A stretch of DNA of 64,000 bases from Lepisosteus oculatus (lineage: Eukaryota > Chordata > Actinopteri > Semionotiformes > Lepisosteidae). A program made the translations under genes and the position numbers. The stretch lies in NCBI RefSeq assembly GCF_040954835.1, contig NC_090703.1, positions 12,333,001-12,397,000 of the forward strand. Reading direction: 5' to 3'. The notes below the pieces were generated by a model. That model made no database searches. It saw nothing but the letters and a program-made list of their open reading frames with translations, and was not told the DNA's origin. This document shows positions 53,952-64,000 of the stretch, piece after piece; position 1 is the stretch's first letter; every line of letters begins with the position of its first letter.

Positions 53952-56900
53952 AATTTTGTACTCATGATTTTACTATACACAAAATAACTGCCTTCACAAT
54001 ATACAGTGCCTGCTGGGGCACTCCCGAAGACTGGAACTTTACCGTATCCTGATTATTTTCAGTGCATTTGAAAGGCCCTGTATTTAACTCAAATTATGTG
54101 ACTGACTAACCTCATTTGAATCCCATTTGATTTTTGTTTAGTTCAGGCAAAGCGGCTGAGAATTGAAAGCATTTGTAGCTCAATAGCTTGTGGTTACTGA
54201 AAAGCAAGATTTGCATATCAGCAGGTACAGTATTGGCTTTTATAATATTCTGCAGCAGTCACTGATTATCTGCTTCCAGGTTTATAGACATTAGATTTCC
54301 TTTCAATTTCGTATGTGTTTTGGGTTTTAAATCAGTTACTTTATAATTACCTTTAACAACAAAGGTGTGAAATTAGGATTTTTAGGCACATTTCTATGTA
54401 GTAAAGTGGTTTATGTTTCTGGACATTCCTAATGTTGAGAGTGAGGCTCTATATTAATGTAATAGCTCATCAGGAGAGGTAATTTCTGTCTAAGCATGTG
54501 TTACTTTCCCAGATGAACTGGAGGTGATCAGGGTGTTAAAGAACATGGATTGTTACACTTTCCTGGTGGGTGTTTGCTGCGTGAATATTGACCTTTATCA
54601 CAGATTAAAGAGAAGTATCCTCATCCTCAAAAGAGTTATGTCCACAAGAGTTCTGAAATCGAGTTATTCTTCACACTGCCAAGTTGTGGGAGATTAAAAC
54701 TTGTACACTAAGCACTGGCAAAACCAACATCCACTCAGTGTGTTTGTTAGTTGGGGGGGATAAAGCTGGGCTGGACATAATAATTCCAGAAATAAGGCCA
54801 GTCATGGTTTTGTCAAAAGAAAGGGCCTTTTGTTTTTTGCTTTCAGGATGGGGGGGGCGAGAGGAGGTTGTTGGAGGAAATGTTGGGGTACCAGGAGAGG
54901 AGGAAAACATATTTCACCCCTCCTTCCTTTGATGTTGTCACTGGCACCAGGGGCTATTGGAGATAGCTGCAGCTTCTTGTGATTTTTGGGGATGGGTTAC
55001 TTCAATTAAAATCAAAATAAGATTTTATCATATTGAAGTGTGTGGTTGTTATATGCCTCATTTAAAGTTGTGTGTAAATGTCACCTGCATTTTCCTTTTT
55101 AAAGGCAGAGCAGACCTCAAGTAGCCTTTTCCCAGAGTTAGGACTGGACATTATTCAGTGCTAACAGTAACTTGTAAATTCTGTAATTTCATTACATGTG
55201 CTCTGTTTCATACATTTCATGCCTCATGAAGACTATTTTCTAAACTGTCTGTCAATATCATAAAATATGTTTAAGTGTTCTGGGTGTTTCATGCAGTAAA
55301 AATAAACAAAAGCTATTTTTTGTATCTAATCATTTTTCTTGGATCCCACTGGGATAGTTTTTTAAAAATTATTTCTACAAACGTGCAAGAGTCTAGCAAG
55401 GCACATAAAACAAAAAGGGGGTAAAATCTTCGCTGCATCTCTGCAGGAGATAGGACATTTTGGGCAACCCTCTTTCTGAAGATCCGTAATTATTTTTGTA
55501 CTAAAGACAATGGGCAACACTTCTGTCCCTAGAGGAACTGGTGGAAGACTGTGACGTAGCTCTGTTACAGATGTGGAACGCAGAAGGATTTCCATTCCAA
55601 GTTAGAAGAGAGGCAATGTTCCATTCTACTTCCTATACGTCAGCCTGTTCTGTCTTGTTTATGAAAGCTGCAGTTAATTTTACACTTGTGGCATTTGAAG
55701 GGGTTGCGAAACAGAACCGTTTAAAAGTGTATCGGAAGCAAAGATTGAATTTATCCTTTACATGCAGAGCATGTTCACAGGACAGCTGAAGACCTACTGG
55801 CACCGGTGCTTGGTGCTTGAACTGAGAAGTAATGGGCTGGAACACCATTCTACTTATTAAAAGGAGGTTTCTTCTGGTTATAGTAAGTGGTCTTGTTAAT
55901 AGGTGTTTCCCCTTTGCGAAAATGCCATTTCTCGTCTTGAGAAAGGGGAAACATGTTTGAACTTAAAAACCTGATTGGTACCCAGCAGTGCAGACAGCTC
56001 ATATAGTGTAGTTGTTGTCAGGACACATTGATAGTCCCACCAAACAATGTTTTTGTCAGTACAGTTTAGTGTGGTTACAACACACAGGAGCTGTGAAATT
56101 GAGGTGATTTACATTTTCTCTGTTGTTAAGCACGGGTTTAACTTATTTTCAAAGGGATAAACTTACATCCTCATTCTGCTTATTATAGTGACAGTCACTC
56201 AATATTTGACTTTGCTGGACAAACCGGATTTGTCTATGCAAACCATTCAGCTGAATTTTGTGGGTTGACTGCGGCTGGTGGACTGTAGGCAAACAACTGC
56301 ATCTTTGCAGTGCTGTCCTAATGTGAGAATGTATTTCCACTCTTTATTCTTGGGATATAGCACAGGGAACAAAATCTTACTAACCCATAACAAGCCACCT
56401 AGCCTTGATTTTAAAAATCAAAATCTCTTAGAAACATACACCTTTCTAACATATTTCTACCATGCTTTTTTGTTTTACTGTTTTTTCTTTATGTGTATAT
56501 ACAGTACCGTGTATACACTGAAACCAACAACATTTGTTATATTTTAATACTTTCCAGTGTATAAATATATTCACACTTACCTCATGTCTAGTATTTTTAC
56601 AGCAGTGACCTCACTCTTGAACAGATAGCCGAATACTATAAAATGGAGCAGATAACTTGCTACATTTTTTGCTTGCTAATTCTCATTCGTACCTGTAGCC
56701 ATATTGTTACTAAACACTTCACTTTCTATGCAGACATGTACATATATTGTTTTTCCTGTTGTTTTTTTTAAACAACTTGCCCCCCCTGGATAATAAAGAC
56801 TCTCTCTTTCACAGATACAAAGTACAGTAGTTAATTTTTGGTTCTACAATTGCACAGATGAAGTTCATGCTTTTATTAGAATACTTCATTAATGACAAAA

Positions 56901-59017
56901 TAGGGCTCATTTTTTAAGAATGCCTCAGCTGTAATGGCGTAAATATAATACACATACACAGTATATAATAATACACAATTATAATAATATACTGTATATG
57001 TATATTTTATAAACATGTAAACACGTAAAAACATATATATATTATATATACACAGGCATGTATAGATATACAAAAATATATCTGTATCTAAATACAGTAT
57101 ATAAAATATATCTATAATACTTTATATATAAGAAGAGAATTTCAGTGTAGATATAGGATTTGCCAATGCTTATACCCTTTTAATATATTGATTATACTTC
57201 TTTAAGTCTGCCCAGTGTGATGTCTGGTAAAAGCCTCAGAAGTGAGATCTCCGCACAGATTCTTGCTGTGCAGTGGAATTCAGTTCCTATGTTTCTGTGG
57301 CTTAATTCAGCTTGAATCAGCACTGTCCCTGTTTTCTGCTCCACGGGGAGGGGAGGTGTTGGTGGTATCTGGGGACGCTGTGTGGTTGGCATGAACAGTT
57401 CTCTTTTGTTTGACACAAATCTCGTGCTGGTGGCTTTGCCAATGCTTTGTGCGTCCACTGTTAAACTCAAACTAGTGCTCTGAAGCGCGTCTGTATTCTC
57501 CTTCTTGTTTTTCAGAATGGCAAACATCAGCTTGTGCTACAAACAAGGATATTGTTGTCATTTACTTGTGTTAATCTCAGCACAGCATTGAGTGATGAAG
57601 GTCAAAGCTATGACCTGGCCTTTAGCTCCAAATACATGTATCAATTAGGCTGATAACAGTGAGAAACCCAGAGATATTACAAAAATATAAAGAAATGTAA
57701 ACAAAATAAATCAAAATAAACCTCATTATTGACACCTAAGAAGTTCACAGAATTCTGGCTAATTGTTCAGGCAGGATACTGTCTGAGAGTTACTTTTTAT
57801 AAGTATACTTATTTAAGACGCAGGGTGTATATACTTTTGTCAGTGACTCAGTGAATTGCTGTAGAATTTACAAAGAATGTTTTTATACTTTCTGCCATGA
57901 TTCTCTATACTTTTTAGATGCCACATGCTTGAAAGAAGGAAAAATCAATTTCATTTAAGAAGAGAAATCACTCAAATTATTATATTTTAAGAAAGGTAGT
58001 TTTTTACACATCATAAATATCATTTATAAACTCGACTTTAACACTTTAACTGAATCCCTTTAAAAATATTTGAGTTGGTTTAAAGGATTGATTTGGAAAA
58101 AAAAACCCAACAACCTCAATTTGACTATGAAAATAAAAGAAGTCTGCAATGTAGGCTTTTAAAATGTAAATGTCATCACAAATATATCTTTTCCTTTGCT
58201 GTTTACACCAATAAGCTTGTGAAGATTTTAAAGGTCGAAGGCACCACATGTGTCTCTCACTTCCTCTGCTGTGCTCTATATTTAGGAAGTGTTTTTTTAA
58301 TTTTTAGACCAACAGAAATACCCGTCAAGGGCAATTAAAGATACTGTTTTTGTATGATTTATTATATTAAATGGGGGGTAAACCTGTCATTATATAATAA
58401 AGTATTAGCAATGTTTATTGGCATGTACATTTGTTCTGTGAATTATTTTGTATTGTGTATACATGTGTATTCATCAGCAAAATAATGACATACAGGATTA
58501 GAGAAGTACCCATTTAAAAGTTTAGTTCAGAAAGGACAACTTTTGTTTTCTCTCTTTTTGGAGATACTAGGTTTTAAATGTCCTCACTGCAGGAAATTCC
58601 TATTATTCCAGACAGGTTCTTGGGTATTTGTTTCTTATTGATTGAAACGTTTCTGTGTGGCTCTCTGTTGTCCTTTATGCTTGAATTGTTTGTGCCACAC
58701 AAACGGCACCAGCAGAAAGGCAAGGCAAAATGATAGCACCCTGAACAAAGCCCTCTGACATCCGTGTCTAATGCATGACCTTGGGGCAGCGTTACCAAGA
58801 CGAACATCAGGTATATTCACACAGACATGAACTGAGTGAACCAACCAAAAGCAAAGGATTACAAAGTGCCCAGACAACAGCATGTAGGCATGAAGCCAGC
58901 TACATCTGCTGTAAATTTCTTTGCTTCTTAACAGAGTTTAATGAAATCCTAACTTTTTATAATTTAACCAAGATTTTAGTATACTGTAATTATGAAGATA
59001 CGCGGACAATATTCTGG
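53952..59017. other. Intronic or intergenic sequence, no exon recognised
   Basis: I looked for the ITPK catalytic exons (FKAAG, DCKMG, PRYMQWRE, IDFGKT motifs) and found none. An AT-rich low-complexity tract lies at 56,940-57,130. The minus-strand ORF at 57,192-57,527 (111 codons, with a proline-rich PPTPPLPV) is in a locally GC-richer patch and has no recognised family. Confidence 0.45.
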
Positions 59018-59120
59018 CTTCTTTCAAGAAAAGGCTGAATCCTCAGATCAATTACTGTAGCTACTAATAACCAAGTAAACAAGATGGTTATTATTTACCT
59101 CTCATTTGCAACCTTTCTTA
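59018..59120 (+). mobile_element. CR1-like LINE extreme 3' end
   Basis: GGCTTCTTTCAAGAAAAGGC, GATCAATTACTGTAGCTACT, and CTCATTTGCAACCTTTCTTA match the last codons and tail of the CR1-like family copy at 12,690-12,790. Confidence 0.6.
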
Positions 59121-62100
59121 AGTTGTGGGCGACCACAAAGACACATCTAAAACCTTTAGTCCTCTGAACTCTTGATTGTTTCAGGTATTTTAAAGACCAC
59201 ATTTGAGCTTGTTGTCTGCTCTTCCTCAGTTTTAAAATGTAAAGAGTATTAAACAAAAGCAATACTAATACTACTAATCTATCTATCTACTAATACTACT
59301 TTGTTTTTTTTCCACACACAAAACAGTAGCAGCACACAGTATTCTTTAAAAGGCATCAGCTTTGGCCCCAAGGTTTGTGCCCTCCAGACTTAAAGGAATG
59401 ATATTACAGTAGGTTACACTGCTTCTGCTGCAGGCTACACTGGCTCTTTCAGCCAAAGCCACTTATTAACACTAGGTATTAAATATTTATAGTATATTTA
59501 GAAATGCAATACTTAAATTGCTTACATAAATAATATTCTGTTTTGTTCTAGTCAATACTTTCCCTTTGATGCTGTTGTGATAAACAGAGCTTTTTTTCCT
59601 CTGCATAAGTGCTGCTAGATTATGGTTGGCTTCAATACAGAGTGTCAGCATTAAGAACAAAAACTACTTTCTTAATAAAAACTATATGTAAACTATGAAG
59701 AACTCACAGGGAAAATATCTCAGTAAACGAGGTCTTGTTGCAGTGCTAAAGACACTCACAATCCCATGCACAGCAGAAGCAGCGCTTGCATTTGTCCTGT
59801 CTTTCTCAGGTCGTGTACTGTAGATACAGCATGCTGTATATCCCCTAAACAGTTTGTGAAAATACTTTTCAACCCTGAGAGTAAATGGCATAGAAAAATC
59901 TATACTTTGCACCCACTGAGACGCTTACCGGATGAGGGAAAACACAAGCTGGAAAAACAAACATGAAGAACCAGCCGTGTCTTATGTAATGCAATATAAT
60001 GGAAAAGAAAGCAAATGACTGAATGTGGAAGAAATCAATAATTCAACTGTTTTTAAATGAGCAAGCAATTCAAAGAAAAAAAAACTGATTGGATGGAGAT
60101 TGTACCAAAACACTGTGTTAAACACATACCAGATAAAATGAATAGTGTTTTTTTTTTAAATATCCTTATTTTTAAGTCCTTAAACAGGTATTTTTGTTTT
60201 AAAAAAGTCAAATAGCTTCTTTATAAAATTGACTGTCAACCTTTTGTAGACCTTGAATGTTTACATGACTGTTACAGAAAAGACTGAATTTAAGTCAACC
60301 AATAGACACAGTAATGTTACAAATGAGCTGCTTGGAAATACTGTACCTTGTTCACTGACCTTTTAGGAAAATATGGTTTGCTTTTTAAAAACTTCATCTT
60401 TCTTTGCAGTCCTTTATTCTTAGTATCAATGTAAAATGTCTCAGTTGATGACCAGTCCTTGGGAAGAATATACGTTACATTGAAGATGATTAGTAAAACC
60501 TTCTAGTCATAGTTCATTGCATATTTGGAAGTTATATTATGACTCTGTGTCTTTTACCGTGTTGAAAATATGTACACATAATTTCTGTATTTTTTTGCTC
60601 TGTGCCTGTCTGTCATACACGTTAGTAAGGAAATTGAAACATAAAAAGTACTGTGAAAGGGAAGGTCACACAGACCACACAGTCTAAGCACACACATACC
60701 CACACTCTTGCTGTGCCAGGCACACTCAGATACAGTACGTAATTGTTGTTGCAGTTTTTGCATGCCTTGGGGTCAAAATATGGTAAATTAGTGCATACGA
60801 AAAGACCTTGTGTTTCCTACACATATCTGACCTTTATGTTATTTACCCAAGAGAGATTTTAAGAGGATTACAGTATGCTTGCCTTACTGGGATTCCAGAT
60901 AACCAAAACCACATATTTGCAGAACAGAGACAGGTGTGGATCCAGAGACTTGATATAAAGTTCCCTGTGCTTCTTCTCTTTGCAGAAGTTCTAATTGATG
61001 TGCACAAGAGAATTTCCATAAGCAGTTAGGAAAAACAATTATACTACCTGAAAGCTGTGCCAGTCTTGAAGGCTTGTGGTTAATACACCACATGGTATTG
61101 CAAGTTCACAGTTATAGGATAATAGGTCTGTCTCCTGCACGATTCTAGAAAGGTTTGGATTAGTGCTTTGTGTTAAAGATACAACAAAAAGTGTGATTTT
61201 TGTTTTGGAGGTGTGTTGACAGGATTTCTAATTCTGGGGAAAAAGGGTTCAGTGGATTAGAGTGTTGCAAAGCATTCCATTACAGCTGTGCAAAGGCTTT
61301 GCAAATTAGTTACAAGATTAACTTGGAGACTGCAGTTTTCAGGCGAAGCAAAATCTCCAATTAGCTCACAACAACATTTCAAGGCCTCACTTATCAATTT
61401 GTTTAAATTCTGGATTTGTGAAAATAAGCGACCTCTGGTGAGCCATGTTTTCTCTGTGAAACAAGGGCTAAAAACAACAAGATGCACAAAGATGACATAC
61501 TGTATGCATTTTGAAAGTTTCTTGAAGTTGCCATGTAGTGAGTAATGAATTATCCACTCGTCACCAGTTAGATAGGCCTGAACAACTTTTCAGTGCCATA
61601 ATTATTTTGAAAATAACCAAAGCATATGTTAAGGTTGTATGAATTTGCAGGGAGTACAATGTCCACGAAAAACAGTGAATAAAAACTAAAATGTCTGTTT
61701 CTTCATAATAATTGCTTTAAGTCTTACCCTGTGTGGGCATGCACACACGTGGGTGATGGAACTTTGGGTAGGGCCTTATCATGGGCTGGGTGTTGGAACT
61801 GGTTCCAAAAACAAGACCTTTTGACAAGGGAGGGTTTTTAAAACCGAGGGTTCTCACAGAGGTGATTGCCAACTCATTCGAGAAAGTTCCTTTCATTCTT
61901 GCAAATGAAGATGACTGGGAAATTCAGCCCGATCAAGACAGTTTTCACCCGTAATCACATGAGATTTCTAAACCTGTTAACAAGCTCAAGAAGAAAAAGA
62001 TCCACAACCTATTTTTTTTCTAAATTGCCTTTTACCTACTGGCTTCAGGGGAAAAAATGCTGCTGGAATGGATTGATTCCTGTTTTGTGGTGTACAAATT

Positions 62101-64000
62101 ACAGTGACAGATCTTTCCGCTTTAATCGGCATTATCCCATTTAGAATAGCTGGGGAGATGTGTTAAATGTGTTTTTCCTTTTGTAGGATATAGCTATTTA
62201 AAAAGAGCTACTGTAGCACAGAGCTGAGAGAGTGCTGTTTGCTCTCACGGTGTCCTGGTCATGCTGCACAAAGCAGTGGAAGGAGAGGGTTCAGGAATTC
62301 AGGATGTGGTGTCTTTAACATAGCGAGTGCTGCTCTGCTTAACTAAACATTTTTTGCATGTTAGTTATGTAATGTTACTACTCCAAATAATAGCTGTTAT
62401 ATCTTCACCATAGCTGTATTATGCATACAAACATGATGTAGGTGTAGATCTTGTAAAAGCACTTATGTTGGATGTTTGCATTGAATCTTAAATATCCTTA
62501 TGCTGTCTGTGTCAGGTGTAATTACGTGATTTGAGTATGTTGATCTACGTTTAGAACAGTTGTCTGTTGGAAGCCACCCTCAATGTCATTCTCTCAGGAG
62601 TAGCTGTGACATTGTAAAGCTGTAGCCATTAAACAGTTTGAATTTTGTACAAACACTGTATTTCTCAGTACATTTTGTCAGACGGTCGCAGCTCTCCTGC
62701 AGCTTAATGTCAGTACAGACATCAGCATGTTGAAAAGGGTTGCAGGCAAAGGAGTGAACTAATGTTGACCCACAGAGCAAAAAAAAACATTGACATTCTC
62801 TGTTTATGTAATACTCAACTTTTTTAATTTCTTGTGCTATAGCTCAGCAAATACTCCACCCAGATCATAAATCGATTAAATCCATTATTGCTGTTGTTTG
62901 CTTTACCATTTTAAGCTTTGTGAGTATGAAGCACCCCCTCAAGGAAGGAGGAGTCAAGAGGCAAGACATTCACTAGGACCTAGAGTCTAGGTGATAAGCA
63001 TACAGAGGCCCCTGTTGGTAGAAAGAGGAACTGCACTGCAGATCAGCCTTCCGATTTAGATGCATCAGGAAAACATTTACTGGATATTTCCTTCTTAATG
63101 GTTACTGTAAGTCTGTCTTTCTAGACAGGCTTTCTAGATGTTTCGTAAACAATATGCACAAGCATAAGGACATAAAAATTCAGTGGTTATGTATATATAT
63201 TTTTAATGTCAAGCTCACTGACAATCAAAAAAACCTGAAGTTGTGACATTGATTCATTGACAAAGTGGGTCCCATATTGCATGTTTCAGTTGCTCAACAA
63301 CTAGTTAGCTGGAAAAGATATCCTGACAGGAAGTATCTAAATACCTTAACAATGTGTCAAAGTTACTCTTGCTGACTGCACTCAGGTGGATGTGTCAGTT
63401 GGATGTGTAACTAAATGGAAAAATCCCTTGTTTGTGCTATGAAGCAAGTTTGACCTTTTGACTTCAGCCTGGGAAAGGAACTCCCTTTCTGTTTTCTAAA
63501 GGGAAAGTCCTTGAGCAAACATTTTAGCATCCTTCTCGTTCATCACTACAGACGGATGTTTCTTGCAGCCTTGATGTCTCAAAGACTTTCACATTTTACT
63601 ATTTTGAGCCCTCTCTTAGTGACAGGAACTAATATCACTTATGAAAGTTCGTCCATTTATCATTTTCACCATTCTTATTCCATGAAATCACTTTGATTTG
63701 CTATAATTTCTAAAAGACTGTCATGATTTACTATCTTTTTACCATGATTTCACAGTGATTTAAAACAGTTAGGTTTTGTTTTTACCATGAAATGATATTA
63801 TGAATTTTATAAGGCCTGATAAAGTTCCAGCCATATATTAACTCACTATAAAGATCATCATGCAGTGGAATAGTTTGAAAAAGAGCTGTCCTTAACAGGA
63901 TGCATATTTTATGTCAGCCAGGACCAATCTTATATTCCCCAGGTTTTTGAGCTAATGCAGTCTCTGACAGAAACTGTTTATGCATGAGTTGACAGTTCTC
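59121..64000. other. Sequence to the right edge, no exon recognised
   Basis: AT-rich and CpG-poor. A 57-codon plus-strand ORF at 61781-61954 has protein-like composition (it includes VPFILANEDDWEIQPDQD) and follows a TTCTCACAG acceptor-like site within it, but no family was recognised. No ITPK kinase motif was found before the end of the window. Confidence 0.4.

Noticed and set aside
51517-64000. Remaining itpka kinase-domain exons
   Set aside because: I looked for the conserved catalytic motifs on the plus strand and found none, so I do not annotate further exons.

Overview
This window is nuclear DNA from a vertebrate, most likely a ray-finned fish. Split genes with GT-AG introns, AT-rich spacers with few CpGs, islands where CpG is kept, and a fish-type repeat set (Tc1 transposon, 5S-rRNA-headed SINE, tRNA-headed SINE, CR1/L2-type LINE pieces, a DIRS-like remnant) all point that way, as does a class A (V1R/ORA-type) olfactory receptor. 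The species is inferred only; a non-teleost ray-fin such as gar would fit.

Layout: positions 1-13,900 hold no gene I can support. They contain repeats, including a complete 1.63 kb Tc1 element with two nonsense codons (1303-2932), a diverged 300 bp duplicated segment, and a CR1-like LINE interrupted by a SINE. From about 13.9 to 18.7 kb CpG is strikingly retained without a convincing ORF, and a minus-strand splice-donor-like site lies near 16,159. This may be the 5' end of a minus-strand gene that continues off the left edge. An L2-type LINE tail lies at 19.57-20.6 kb.

The best-supported gene is ivd, isovaleryl-CoA dehydrogenase, on the minus strand (37241 down to 26843). All 12 coding exons can be read with GT-AG junctions and matching phases, giving 417 codons plus stop. 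A promoter-like region with NRF1-type motifs lies at its start, and a second cluster of promoter boxes sits in intron 1. To the right are a 5S-SINE, a degraded DIRS-type tyrosine recombinase, and a 322-codon single-exon ORA/V1R-type receptor (41473-42441). The receptor's 3' flank is duplicated about 2 kb upstream, suggesting a lost or decayed tandem gene.

The second conserved gene is exon 1 of an inositol-trisphosphate 3-kinase, best matching itpka, on the plus strand (50770-51498, donor at 51499). No kinase-domain exon is visible in the remaining 12.5 kb, so the window appears to end inside intron 1. In human, IVD and ITPKA both lie on 15q15, so their proximity here fits conserved linkage.

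I see no unknown multi-gene system. The most unusual signals are perfect 213 bp Tc1 termini around a dead transposase, a 410 bp element inserted into a SINE with an 11 bp target duplication, a 40 bp near-perfect palindrome in the itpka intron, a 23 bp exact inverted match in the left spacer, an isolated exon-like segment beside the receptor, and the CpG-retaining domain.
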